Shown here piece by piece: positions 1 to 8,685 of a DNA stretch of 64,000 nucleotides. Source of the DNA: Nematocida ironsii (taxonomy: Eukaryota > Microsporidia). The stretch lies in NCBI GenBank assembly GCA_001642415.1, contig LTDK01000172.1, forward strand, positions 62,001-126,000. The letters run 5' to 3'. A program made the position numbers and the translations under genes. How positions within the stretch are numbered: position 1 is the stretch's first letter; every line of letters begins with the position of its first letter. The notes under the pieces are model-generated. The model searched no databases and had not been told where the DNA came from. It was given only the letters and a program-made list of their open reading frames with translations.

Positions 1-1
1 A

Positions 2-928
2 TGCGATATTGTGAAGAAGAATCGACCGGGGAAGAATTCAGAAGGAATACAAAAAGTATTTTTAGGAGAAGTAGAATTAACTCCTCTTTTTTCTTCTCCA
101 TATCCAGAGGAGTATGTTAAGCACCGGAATTTATTTATATGCAGTAAGTGCATGGAGTACTTTTCTACGAAATATTCCATGGATAGGCATCGGAGTAAGT
201 GCATGATGGAATATCCGCCGGGAAGACTTCTTTATTTAGATAATGATGAGACTGCAATATTTGAGGTAGAAGGAGAGAAAGAGCAGAAATACTGTCAGAG
301 TTTATGTCTTTTAGCCAAGATGTTCTTAGACCATAAAACACTGTATTATGATGTAGAATCATTTCTGTTTTATATTGTAGGTGAGGTAAAGGATAATGTA
401 TTCCATATGCAGGGATATTTCTCAAAGGAAAAGGGAGAGGGGAGGAATAATTTATCGTGTATTGTTGTTTTTCCAGCGTATCAGAAATTGGGGATAGGTT
501 CATTCTTAATTGATTTCAGTTACTATTTAACAAAAACTACAGGAACTGTTCCATATATAGCAGGACCAGAACAGCCACTTTCATCAGATGGTGAGAGGGC
601 GTATCTCTCATACTGGACAAATGCTATTCTTAGGTATATTATGGATAAGAAGAATTTCACAAGTGAAGATCATACATTTGAGAAAATATCTGAATATACA
701 GGCGTGTCTAAAGATAATATTAAATGGGCATATAAACAACTTGTAAAAAGGTTTAATAAAGAACTAACGTACCATGATTTTATATCAAACAGAGACATAG
801 TAAAAAGAACCAGACGAATAAAAAAAGGAGCTTCTGTTCAAAAAAGTGTAGAGTGTAATACAGATCACCCAGAAGATACAGAAACAATACACCCTGAAAT
901 ACCTCAAAATATACCAAATATTAATTAA
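2..928 (+). CDS. ESA1: MYST-family histone acetyltransferase, 5' end cut off by window
   Basis: The frame is open to the left edge, so the true start lies outside the window. Numbering from the GTG codon at 11, a C2HC zinc finger (C44, C47, H60, C64) is followed by the acetyltransferase core. The lysine that is autoacetylated in Esa1 is K109 (HKTLYYDV), the active-site cysteine is C150, the acetyl-CoA loop QKLGIG is at 158-163, and the catalytic glutamate is E187 in GPEQPLS. In Esa1/Tip60 these residues acetylate histone H4 and H2A tails within NuA4. The chromodomain expected at the N-terminus is not visible here. MYST membership is clear; Esa1 rather than Sas2/Sas3 is inferred from the residue pattern and from the likelihood of a single MYST gene in a reduced genome. 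The C-terminal 60 residues are basic and low in complexity. Confidence 0.9.
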   Translation, partial: CDIVKKNRPGKNSEGIQKVFLGEVELTPLFSSPYPEEYVKHRNLFICSKCMEYFSTKYSMDRHRSKCMMEYPPGRLLYLDNDETAIFEVEGEKEQKYCQSLCLLAKMFLDHKTLYYDVESFLFYIVGEVKDNVFHMQGYFSKEKGEGRNNLSCIVVFPAYQKLGIGSFLIDFSYYLTKTTGTVPYIAGPEQPLSSDGERAYLSYWTNAILRYIMDKKNFTSEDHTFEKISEYTGVSKDNIKWAYKQLVKRFNKELTYHDFISNRDIVKRTRRIKKGASVQKSVECNTDHPEDTETIHPEIPQNIPNIN

Positions 929-1108
929 TAAACCGTTTTTTATATTTCCATATTTTATATTCTATTTTTAAATAATTTTGTACACGTACTCCTATAAAAA
1001 AATACATTTTATGAAAATTTCAGAATGTAAACCATACGGAATAGTAAATTATACTATAAAATATAACTAATAAGTAATATATGGCATAATAAAGGGAAAT
1101 ACTATTTA

Positions 1109-2839
1109 TTAATTATCCCCGCACCCTTTGCTGGATGCTGTTGGACTCACACCAAACACCTTTGCTATTGCAAGGTAATTATTGTACCTTTGTTTGGCAG
1201 AGGCATTAGGGCCACCTTGGCACTCTATTGCCCCATTGATGGCTTTTGTTGTTTCACCAAAGTTACTTAGTGGAGATTTTGATGTCATTACTCTAGTGTT
1301 CCAGTACCAGATACTTACAGCTGCTGCTATGGATTTATCAGTGGCCACTTGGTCTGGGTTTGTATAAAGTCTGTCATCTTTATAGATTGAATTACTTGCT
1401 TCTTTATAATTAGCAGGCCAAGTGAGCTGGATATATCCTCTTCCGAAATAATGCTTTCCTGGCACACCAGCAATAGGACCGTTTGCTTTGTTGGCATTAT
1501 CGTAGTTGGTGCATGGTGTATTAATACAAGCTTGCTCTATTAACATTGTTAACCCACCTGATTCGTGATATATTTGAGCTAAAAACATACTCTTCTCATT
1601 ATCACTCCAGTTGTTCTTATTTATCTGTGTTATAAGTTCATTAACAAAGTCTTGTTTAGGACTGCCAGAGTATCCACATGCAGAAAGAGTCTTTTTTATT
1701 TGATCAGCAGTTATTGAAGTGACTTTAGTTGATGGAGCACCTTGACTGCTAGTATCTCCACTGTTGGTATTACTTGCTGAGGAAGATGACGATTTTGTAT
1801 CTGTCTTATTTGCAGATGGTGCTGGAGTTGACTTGTTCGCAGCAGGAGTGCCTGCGGCAGAAGATGTCTGCGATAATATGGATGAGTGTGATAATGAGCT
1901 CATTGGTTCAGGATTAGATGGTGAAATAGGTGTTTTCTCTTGGCTAGTTCCACTTACAGAGTCGTTCTGTGAGGGAAGTGTCTTATTAAACTCACCAGGT
2001 GTTATTTGTTCTGTTGTATCGTTATTCTTCGTAGATTTAGTAATACCCGGTATTTTAAAGTCGATATTTCCTGTTCCATTGTCTTTATACTCTATTACAA
2101 TATTACCAGCTTCAGTAGGGATAGACTCACCACTCTGCTGATTATTTGTGGTGTTGCTAGGTGATGATGCATTAGTACTCTGGTCATTAGATCCCATAGA
2201 ATTCACAGCAGGTACACTCTCAATCTGCGTAGGTGTGGGTGAATCAGTCCCCATCTGGGTATTATAATCTTTGGATACAGACTTGACTTTACCACTGCTT
2301 GTAGTGTTTGTAGTACTCTTCTCTGATTGATTAGTGTTCATTACACTGCTTTGTTTACCTTCTGAGTCAGTATTAGTTTCATTTTTATTAGATGCACTGT
2401 CACGTGGAGTATCTGACTGAGTTAAAGTGTTCTGATTAGAGGATGACATGCCCTGTGATGAGTCAGTTATCTGTACAGCATTATTCTGATTACTACTGGA
2501 TTTACTACCACCCTCACTGTTAAATCTACTATTACTAGATGGATGCTTTATGGTAACCGTTGGTTCTATGTTGCTTGGTAAAGTTATAGTTACTGTGCTT
2601 ATTTTTATCATGCTTTTGTCTGAAACACACTGTACCTTCCCATTAAGAGATGAACAGGTTTCCCCAGAAGAACAAGAGAATTTCGTCCAAGTATTATCCA
2701 TTTTTTGTAAAAGCATATCATTCCCTTCACACTTAGCATCTATGAACAGTTTTTCAATATTTGCCACACCGTTTTTCGTAGATATCTTGCTTATGTAAAG
2801 TATTACTATACCGATTATATTGTGTGTTTTCATAAACAT
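1109..2839 (-). CDS. Secreted GH19 chitinase with N-terminal chitin-binding-like module
   Basis: The 576-residue protein has four parts. A hydrophobic signal-like start (about 1-25) precedes a small four-cysteine module (about 35-72, with C-x-G...W...C-x5-C...C) resembling CBM19. A very long Ser/Thr/Asn-rich linker follows (about 80-375), then a GH19 catalytic domain (about 385-576). The catalytic acid is E426 in HESGG and the likely base is E435 in IEQ; this nine-residue spacing is the one seen in bacterial class IV-like GH19 enzymes. FGRGYIQLTW at 465-474 is the family's substrate-cleft motif. It should hydrolyse beta-1,4-N-acetylglucosamine chains, probably in the chitinous endospore wall during sporogony or germination. 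The linker is typical of secreted or O-mannosylated surface proteins. ATG at 2839 and ATG at 2833 are equally possible. It is transcribed divergently from NSE2. Confidence 0.92.
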   Translation of the reverse strand: MFMKTHNIIGIVILYISKISTKNGVANIEKLFIDAKCEGNDMLLQKMDNTWTKFSCSSGETCSSLNGKVQCVSDKSMIKISTVTITLPSNIEPTVTIKHPSSNSRFNSEGGSKSSSNQNNAVQITDSSQGMSSSNQNTLTQSDTPRDSASNKNETNTDSEGKQSSVMNTNQSEKSTTNTTSSGKVKSVSKDYNTQMGTDSPTPTQIESVPAVNSMGSNDQSTNASSPSNTTNNQQSGESIPTEAGNIVIEYKDNGTGNIDFKIPGITKSTKNNDTTEQITPGEFNKTLPSQNDSVSGTSQEKTPISPSNPEPMSSLSHSSILSQTSSAAGTPAANKSTPAPSANKTDTKSSSSSASNTNSGDTSSQGAPSTKVTSITADQIKKTLSACGYSGSPKQDFVNELITQINKNNWSDNEKSMFLAQIYHESGGLTMLIEQACINTPCTNYDNANKANGPIAGVPGKHYFGRGYIQLTWPANYKEASNSIYKDDRLYTNPDQVATDKSIAAAVSIWYWNTRVMTSKSPLSNFGETTKAINGAIECQGGPNASAKQRYNNYLAIAKVFGVSPTASSKGCGDN

Positions 2840-2975
2840 ACAATAACCAAATTACTTAATAGTACACATAAAGGATTTGTTTCACAATGCAAGATGAAAC
2901 CGAAAACACACGCACTCTACTTTATATTTAGAATTTGTCCATAACCCTGCACTGCAAATTAAATTACAAATTAGA

Positions 2976-3473
2976 ATGCACACATCCCAAGAACAAACCA
3001 TAGAAATAAATACAAACCCATTAAGTAAATTGACAAAAGGTGTTGCATATTTAATAAATAGATTGAGAGAATGCCCAGAACAAATAGTAACAGATAAAAC
3101 ATTGAAAGAGTTAGTATCACTAAGCATTCTTCTGAACGACAATAAAGAACCAATAGAAAAGGAAGAGTATCATAGGATAGAAATCCATCCGGAGCACAGT
3201 AAAAGAATAAAAGACAGTGAAGACTACCAATTAATAAGATCAAATAAGAATGCTGTCATACAAATGGAAGAAACTACTGGTCAAGATATTTGTATGATAA
3301 CACAAAAGGAGATAGAAGAAAGAATAGAAGCACCGTGTGGGCATGTATTTGACAAGAAAGGTCTTTTATTTTTCTACAGCACTGTACCGAGTAAATCTAA
3401 ATTTAAGTGTCCGTATGTGGGGTGTAAGAGTGACTGGCACAAAATGAAATATAATCCAAAGAAGAGTAAATAA
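2976..3473 (+). CDS. NSE2: Nse2/Mms21-like SP-RING SUMO ligase of the Smc5/6 complex
   Basis: The protein has 165 residues, with an N-terminal helical half (about 1-100) and a C-terminal SP-RING. The RING ligands are visible: DICMIT (C106), CGHVF (C121, H123), FKCP (C145) and GC (C150). The spacing and the CPxxGC ending match Nse2 rather than Siz/PIAS ligases. In yeast and human, Nse2 docks on the Smc5 coiled coil through its helical half and sumoylates Smc5/6 and other repair targets in the nucleus. Nse4 of the same complex lies at 59985-60713. It is shorter than yeast Mms21 (267 residues), as usual for a reduced genome. A 136-bp divergent promoter separates it from the chitinase. Confidence 0.85.
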   Translation: MHTSQEQTIEINTNPLSKLTKGVAYLINRLRECPEQIVTDKTLKELVSLSILLNDNKEPIEKEEYHRIEIHPEHSKRIKDSEDYQLIRSNKNAVIQMEETTGQDICMITQKEIEERIEAPCGHVFDKKGLLFFYSTVPSKSKFKCPYVGCKSDWHKMKYNPKKSK

Positions 3474-3519
3474 AATTATTTAAATATTCAGATATATTCA
3501 GTATTATACATTAACAGCA

Positions 3520-3830
3520 TAATTAGTCAACGTATAAATTAGTCAGTGGATGAGATATAGTTAGTTAGTGTATGCGTTAGTCAATGTATGCGTTAGTCAA
3601 TGTATAAGTTAGTCAGTGGATAAGTTAGTCAGTGGATAAGTTAGTCAGTTATTCAATGGATAAGTCAGTCATAACAGTATAATTAGTCTCAATGTATGAG
3701 TTAGTCAGTTATAACAGTATAATTAGTCTCAATGTATGAGTTAGTCAGTTATAACAGTATAATTAGTCATAACAGTATAATTGGTCTCAGTGTATGGATT
3801 AGTCAGTTAGTCAGTGGATAATAATAATAA
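3520..3830. repeat. Tandem repeat array based on TTAGTCAG units
   Basis: The whole interval between NSE2 and the clamp-loader gene is made of variants of TTAGTCAGTGGATAAG and GTCAATGTATGCGTTAG. It includes a 40-bp unit present twice in perfect tandem (3671-3710 and 3711-3750) and a decayed third copy after 3751. No coding potential is seen. The array ends directly before the ATAATAATAATATTTTTTAT tract that precedes the next start codon. Confidence 0.9.
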
Positions 3831-3848
3831 TATTTTTTATGGCAGAGC

Positions 3849-4769
3849 ATGAGTATTCCGTGGATTGAAAAATATCGACCAAGTACATTGGAGGAAATAG
3901 TAGGAAATAAAGCAGTTATGGATGTTTTTAAAATATTAGCAAAGGAAGAAAGCATGCCACATTTAATCATAACAGGTCCACCAGGTATAGGAAAAACCAC
4001 AGTGGCAGGTGCACTGTTGAATTATGTGTTTAAAGAGAAGCAAAGCATAAGAAAAGAGTGTGTAATGGAATTAAATGCCTCAGATGAAAGGGGTGTTGAT
4101 GTAGTGCGTATGAAAATAAAAGGATTCTTACAGAAGAAACTTTCTCATGATAGATTTCTAATACTGGATGAGTCAGATTCAATGACCACGCAGGCACAGC
4201 AGTCCATGAGAAGACTTTTAGAGAAATACGAGTCAGCTAAGTTCATTTTTATATGTAATGACGTGTCTAAAATATCTGATACAATACAAAGCAGATGTGC
4301 CATTTTACGACTCTCAGCACTCTCCACAGCAGATGTATCTGAAATAATTAAAAGAACAGCAGAGAAAGAGAATCTTACAATAAGTGACAGTGCAATATCA
4401 ATTATAGCAGAAACATCAGAAGGAGATGCAAGGCAGGGATTAAACCTTCTACAGACACTTGCAGCAATTTCAAAAGTAGTAAACATAGAAATGGTTCAAA
4501 GAATGAGTCATGTCCCACCCATAGAAATAATTGACAGAATATTTTCAAAGAGTACCCAGGAGAAAGAAGCCCTTTCTTTACTAGATGCTCTTTTTGAGGA
4601 TGGGTATTCATCAGAAGATATTTCTAAAATGATATTCAAACTGGGTAAGGACAGAGGAGAAATACTTTTACTTGAAAAGGCGTCTTCTCTTCTAATGAAA
4701 CTGTCAGATTCTATTTCTAAAGTACATTTCTATTCTATTCTAATAGAGTATAAGAATATGCAAGAATAA
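3849..4769 (+). CDS. RFC4: Replication factor C small subunit (yeast Rfc4 / human RFC2 type)
   Basis: A 306-residue AAA+ clamp loader subunit. It opens with IPWIEKYRP, the RFC box II signature. Walker A is GPPGIGKT at 43-50, Walker B is DESD at 107-110 (DExD variant), and the SRC motif with its arginine finger is at 148-150. LNASDERGVDVVR matches the Rfc4/RFC2 group, as does the IVGNK near residue 20. In the RFC1-5 pentamer this subunit hydrolyses ATP to load PCNA at primer-template junctions. It is about 17 residues shorter than yeast Rfc4. The ATG at 3849 is chosen because it begins at the conserved N-terminus; the ATG at 3840 is in another frame. A T-rich tract (3828-3840) lies immediately upstream. 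Confidence 0.93.
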   Translation: MSIPWIEKYRPSTLEEIVGNKAVMDVFKILAKEESMPHLIITGPPGIGKTTVAGALLNYVFKEKQSIRKECVMELNASDERGVDVVRMKIKGFLQKKLSHDRFLILDESDSMTTQAQQSMRRLLEKYESAKFIFICNDVSKISDTIQSRCAILRLSALSTADVSEIIKRTAEKENLTISDSAISIIAETSEGDARQGLNLLQTLAAISKVVNIEMVQRMSHVPPIEIIDRIFSKSTQEKEALSLLDALFEDGYSSEDISKMIFKLGKDRGEILLLEKASSLLMKLSDSISKVHFYSILIEYKNMQE

Positions 4770-5043
4770 TTAAGTAGTAGATAGTGTTCATATAAACTAC
4801 TATAATTACACTACACATAGAAATAAGTATTAAATATAACAGAAATAACGGATAAATTACCAGAATAATAATAAAATATGTTAATAACGGAAATTAGAAA
4901 AGAATAATTTATGTGACTATCTTATAATACTATTATTACACACATAAATGTATGTATATTCAGTTATTTATACGTAATAATAATTAGTCTATTATTATAA
5001 CAGGGAGTATAATTCTGTTTTTATTTTTTATTGTATGGGAAAG
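4770..5043. other. AT-rich intergenic stretch
   Basis: With the promoter elements entered next, this makes a roughly 300-bp spacer between the clamp-loader gene and eIF5A. It is AT-rich without clear repeats or open frames; I see nothing functional in it. Confidence 0.5.
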
Positions 5044-5069
5044 TATATATAAATTTTATTTCAAACCCC
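5044..5069 (+). promoter_or_regulatory. TATA-like box and CCCC signal before eIF5A
   Basis: TATATATAAAT (5044-5054) is followed by CCCC (5066-5069), seven bases before the eIF5A ATG. Microsporidian genes for ribosomal proteins and translation factors are known to carry CCC-like or GGG-like boxes just upstream of the start codon, so this pair is read as a core promoter and initiator. Confidence 0.55.
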
Positions 5070-5076
5070 ATGTAAA

Positions 5077-5559
5077 ATGGCATTTGATGAGAATGAGGCA
5101 AGTGGAATGGTAACTGACATGATTCAGACCCAGGAAATTAGACCAAAGCATATTATATTTATAAATGATGGAGGAGTGAAGCTAGTGGAAATAACTAGCA
5201 TAGCAAAGTCCAAGCCAGGAAAGCACGGAGCAGCTAAATTCTGCTTCCAGGGAATTAACCTAGTTACAGGAAAGAACTACCAGTTCACAGAAGGATCCAA
5301 GACAAATCTTACAATTTGTACTCTTGTCAAGATCCCATGTGAGTTTATGGAAATCAACGAGAACGACAACTCTCTTGTTGTTCTTAATGAAGAGAATGCT
5401 GAAATTATTACAGTAGCCCTTGATAGAATCTCACCAGAAACCATTGAGGAGATTAAAAAGCACGCAGCATTAGTAGGTGCCAATGGAACTGTTAGATTTA
5501 AGCTTGTAGACACTCCATATTTAGTGGTTGTAACTGACATAACCTCAAAGGCAGAGTAA
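5077..5559 (+). CDS. EIF5A: Translation factor eIF5A (hypusine-containing)
   Basis: A 160-residue protein with the SH3-like N-domain and OB-fold C-domain of eIF5A. The hypusination loop is SKPGKHGAAK; K49 is the lysine expected to be converted to hypusine by deoxyhypusine synthase and hydroxylase. The loop reads PGKHG, as in archaeal aIF5A, instead of the usual eukaryotic TGKHG. The factor binds the ribosomal E site and helps elongation through proline-rich stretches and termination. Length is as in yeast (157). The core promoter immediately upstream is listed separately. Confidence 0.96.
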   Translation: MAFDENEASGMVTDMIQTQEIRPKHIIFINDGGVKLVEITSIAKSKPGKHGAAKFCFQGINLVTGKNYQFTEGSKTNLTICTLVKIPCEFMEINENDNSLVVLNEENAEIITVALDRISPETIEEIKKHAALVGANGTVRFKLVDTPYLVVVTDITSKAE

Positions 5560-5954
5560 AGTGCCAGGAAAGTGTAAGTACTCAAGAATTTTGTACAAGA
5601 ATCTTGTGCAAAGAGTGTTTTCGCTGTTTTGTTGGAATATTCATAATTATAGAAGAAATAAATTCAACTGGCCAAATAACCCGAAACTCTCTAAGACTTC
5701 CTTTATTTATTACCAGAGCAGAAGTACTTAAATGACCTCTGTGCTTAAATTTACTATTAAAATGCTTTCTATTAAATGTGGCTGAATATTTTAAATATTT
5801 GGATGTTCATATCACGTACACAGAGGATTATAAATGCACTGTAAAAATACCAAAAATTTCAGAGTCAACAAATAAAATACTTCAATAAATTCCGGGTTGT
5901 ATCAGGATATAAGATAGAGCTGTTTAAAATTAGTGCTAGCTTTATTTAATACGC
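5560..5954. other. Intergenic region with one TTCGGGTTAT motif
   Basis: No gene of useful length or RNA gene is seen. It holds the motif TTCGGGTTAT on the minus strand at 5676-5685, which recurs elsewhere in the window (see findings). The 3' ends of eIF5A and the converging small membrane protein gene bound it. Confidence 0.5.
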
Positions 5955-6305
5955 TTATGCTGATCCACTGCCGCTGCTTCCGCCAGATCCAATGATGCTG
6001 AATAAACCTCCTCCTACAAGGACAAGTGCTAAAATAAATCCAAGAATAGTCACAAATGGACTGGTAAAGAACCTGTACAGCTTACCATGCCCCTCAGAAA
6101 CTTCAATTGAAGCAAAGAATATGTGAGTAACGAAACCGTCATCATCTCCACTACTGCTGCTGCCTCCTTTATTGGAAGCATTTGGATTTTTAGCTGGTCC
6201 TGGTCCTGTTCTAGCACTTGGAGGGACTTCTGCCTTGACTACACTTGAGATAAGTACAAGTGCAATGGTCATCATTAAGAAAATTTTTATGCTTTGTTTG
6301 TTCAT
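5955..6305 (-). CDS. Small secreted or membrane protein, unrecognised
   Basis: A 116-residue protein with a clear signal peptide (about 1-25, ending near SSVVKAE). A Pro/Gly/Ser-rich low-complexity segment (about 27-55) follows, then a strongly hydrophobic segment (about 84-105), and a Gly/Ser tail. The likely topology is an extracellular or lumenal N-terminal half with one membrane anchor. I do not recognise the family. Signal-peptide proteins of this size are common among microsporidian lineage-specific genes. The codon use and clean ATG with a short leader support a real gene. Confidence 0.6.
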   Translation of the reverse strand: MNKQSIKIFLMMTIALVLISSVVKAEVPPSARTGPGPAKNPNASNKGGSSSSGDDDGFVTHIFFASIEVSEGHGKLYRFFTSPFVTILGFILALVLVGGGLFSIIGSGGSSGSGSA

Positions 6306-6357
6306 TCTAAGAAATTCGTTATTTCCGATATAAATACTTTGTTTTCAAGTTTCCTTA

Positions 6358-6624
6358 TTAATGTACCAATGATCTGATGCCACCTACACAAATCAGAAAG
6401 AGGCAAAGTGAAAGAAACCAATTCTTAAACAGAAAAGAAACAAAATATTCTACTCCAAACACAGCCACCCAATTATTACACCCTGAGTATTCATTGATAT
6501 ATTTTCTAGAGTCATATGATTGACTGATTCCTGAAATCTCTGACACCTGTTCCGATCCACTCTGAGGAAATGCATCAAATAAGCATGGAATGTATTTGTG
6601 TATAAATTGGGTTAGAATAACATT
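6358..6624 (-). other. ATG-less open frame with coding-like sequence and C-terminal membrane segment
   Basis: The frame is open from a stop at 6625-6627 to the TAA at 6358. It gives an 88-residue sequence that is varied and protein-like, including PQSGSEQVSEISG, and ends in a membrane segment near residues 62-80. There is no in-frame ATG; the first GTG is at 6546. It could be a gene starting at a non-ATG codon, a downstream exon, a frameshifted gene, or chance. It lies between the small secreted protein and the 3' end of CCT1 on the same strand. Confidence 0.3.
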
Positions 6625-6687
6625 TTATTAATTAATAAGAAATTCCCTGGATACCACGTGAGTCAATGTTTCTGTGGGTATTTCTGG

Positions 6688-8283
6688 TTATTTCTTAGGG
6701 GGTTCATCCTCTGCCAGGACAATCACTTCATCAATTCGCAGAATGCTTATGGCAGCTTCTGTGGCTGCACGAAGTGCCTTTAATTTTGTATCAAGCGGTT
6801 CAATTACTCCCTTCTTAAAGTTATCAACCACTGCGCCCTTTTCAAGGTCCAAGCCCATGTCCCAGTTGCACTTGTCGTGTTCAGAGAGTAGCTTAGCATA
6901 AACTTCATTTGTATCCAGGGCGGCATTTACTAAAAGAGTCTTTGGAATTCTTAAAAGAGCATCTCCAAATTTCTGGATGACCACTTGCTCGTTTGTGCCA
7001 AAGGACAGGCCAAAGTTAGAGATGTACACACCAAGAGCAGTTTCAAAGGCACCTCCTCCTACAACTACAGACTTGCTTTCCAAGGTTCTTTTAAGAGTGC
7101 ACAGTCCGTCGTGTACACTTCTTTCCATCTCATCAAGTATTTGCTCATTGGCTCCCCTTAGAATAATAGAGGCACCTGCACCCTTAGAAGTGCTTATAAC
7201 AGTACATCTCTCCTCCCCAAGGATTTCTATGTGTACACTGTCAGCTGTACCAATCACAGGAACAAACTCTTCACCAGTCACATCCTCAAATGAAGAGTAC
7301 ACTTTTGTACCGGTTGTTGCAGCAATTCTCTCTAAGTCCTCTTTCTTGCATCTGCGTATACCAAGAGCACCTGCTTCAATGAGTAATTTAGTGCACCCAT
7401 CACTGATTCCCTTTGTAGTAAATATTACATTTACACCGTGCTTTAAAAGCTTCCTGATCTTATCGTGTGAATTAGTAATCTCTTTCTCCCGAATTTTTTC
7501 TAAGTCATCTGGTGTTTCAGCAGTTATTTTCACTGACAGTCCCATTTTCATCTGCTGTAAGTCCATGTCTAAGCACACAATCCGTGCTCTGTTAACTCTT
7601 GTGGGCATTAAATTACTGCTGGGCACACAATTTATCGCATACCCAGCTATAAACATACTCTCATCCATACTCTTCCCTTGTTTCTTTAGTATGTTAATCT
7701 CCTCAATTGGGTAGGATATGCTCTTGTCTAACTCAACCCGTTTCACTGCCTGGACAGAATCAACCATTAATTTACTGAATAAACCACTACTGCACCTAAT
7801 AACCTTACTGGAAATAGTACTCTCACATATTTTTAATAGATCCGCATACCCCACATGCTTCATTTTCTTCTCAAGAGTATTCCTAATAAACCCAACAGAA
7901 TGCTTAAATGCAGTCTTGTACCCAGAAACAACTATCGTGGGATGTACCCCATCCTCTATTAGACCTATCCCATACTCTATTAATGCAGCAGCTAATAAAA
8001 CAACACTAGTAGTCCCATCCCCTACCTCTTCATCCTGCTGTACAGCTAAGTCTATTAATATCCTCCCAGCAGAGTCCGTGCTCTGTAGTGATGATAAGAT
8101 AGTTGCACCATCATTCGTAATAGATACATCACCTATCTTGCTTATTATCATTTTGTCTAACCCATTTGGTCCATACGATGACTTGACCGTATTTGCAATG
8201 CTCATAATTGCTGACAAATTCTTGCTCCTTGCAGAACTTCCTGTCAGCCTCTCACCATCCACAAATAATTCTTGAACTGACAT
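6688..8283 (-). CDS. TCP1: T-complex chaperonin subunit 1 (CCT alpha)
   Basis: A 531-residue group II chaperonin subunit. The ATP-site motifs are GPNGLDKM (38-45), NDGATIL (57-63) and GDGTT (88-92). The C-terminal equatorial motif includes GLDLEKG and EPLDTKLKALRAATEAA. The opening (LFVDGERLTG...) and the ending (ILRIDEVI) match the alpha subunit best among the eight CCT paralogues. CCT folds actin, tubulin and WD-repeat proteins in the cytosol. Length is near normal (yeast 559), lacking only the tail. The start ATG is followed directly by the conserved N-terminal segment. The gene is preceded by an AT-rich tract. Confidence 0.9.
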   Translation of the reverse strand: MSVQELFVDGERLTGSSARSKNLSAIMSIANTVKSSYGPNGLDKMIISKIGDVSITNDGATILSSLQSTDSAGRILIDLAVQQDEEVGDGTTSVVLLAAALIEYGIGLIEDGVHPTIVVSGYKTAFKHSVGFIRNTLEKKMKHVGYADLLKICESTISSKVIRCSSGLFSKLMVDSVQAVKRVELDKSISYPIEEINILKKQGKSMDESMFIAGYAINCVPSSNLMPTRVNRARIVCLDMDLQQMKMGLSVKITAETPDDLEKIREKEITNSHDKIRKLLKHGVNVIFTTKGISDGCTKLLIEAGALGIRRCKKEDLERIAATTGTKVYSSFEDVTGEEFVPVIGTADSVHIEILGEERCTVISTSKGAGASIILRGANEQILDEMERSVHDGLCTLKRTLESKSVVVGGGAFETALGVYISNFGLSFGTNEQVVIQKFGDALLRIPKTLLVNAALDTNEVYAKLLSEHDKCNWDMGLDLEKGAVVDNFKKGVIEPLDTKLKALRAATEAAISILRIDEVIVLAEDEPPKK

Positions 8284-8345
8284 GGTATACTAAAATTATT
8301 TTTATTATATTCTGTTGTTATTGAGAGAGTCCATTGTTTGTATTT

Positions 8346-8660
8346 ATGAGCAAAGAATTAAGGCAGCAAAGCATGAATAAGAATTGTCTTTTTGAATTAT
8401 TCAGAAAACACGTCAAATCAGGAAACTTAAAAAGATTCAAAAATTTATTAGAAATCCACCAGATAAGTCCAACAGAAATACGAACAAATTCAAATACGAC
8501 ACTTCTCCATATTGCTGCACTCTACAACAAACCAAAAATTGCCACTTTTCTTATGAACAGTGGACTGTCCATCCATGAGCAGAACAGTAAAAATTACTGC
8601 CCATACTTCCTGGCAGTTCTGCATAACAGCAAGAGGGTCATGAAGTGTATGGAGAGATGA
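8346..8660 (+). CDS. Small ankyrin-repeat protein
   Basis: A 104-residue protein starting at ATG 8346 (an upstream in-frame TTG at 8334 is not needed). It contains about two ankyrin units: NTTLLHIAALYNKPKIATFL (about 54-73) and a degenerate one with YCPYFLAVLHN. The N-terminal half is basic and helical. Ankyrin repeats mediate protein contacts; no partner can be named. It lies in a 400-bp slot between the CCT1 promoter and FCP1, on the FCP1 strand, with only 25 bp to FCP1. Confidence 0.7.
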   Translation: MSKELRQQSMNKNCLFELFRKHVKSGNLKRFKNLLEIHQISPTEIRTNSNTTLLHIAALYNKPKIATFLMNSGLSIHEQNSKNYCPYFLAVLHNSKRVMKCMER

Positions 8661-8685
8661 AATAATAAATATTTTTTATGAATTA

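Noticed and set aside
6977..8275. Long plus-strand frames opposite CCT1
   Set aside because: Antisense shadows of a well-conserved chaperonin gene.
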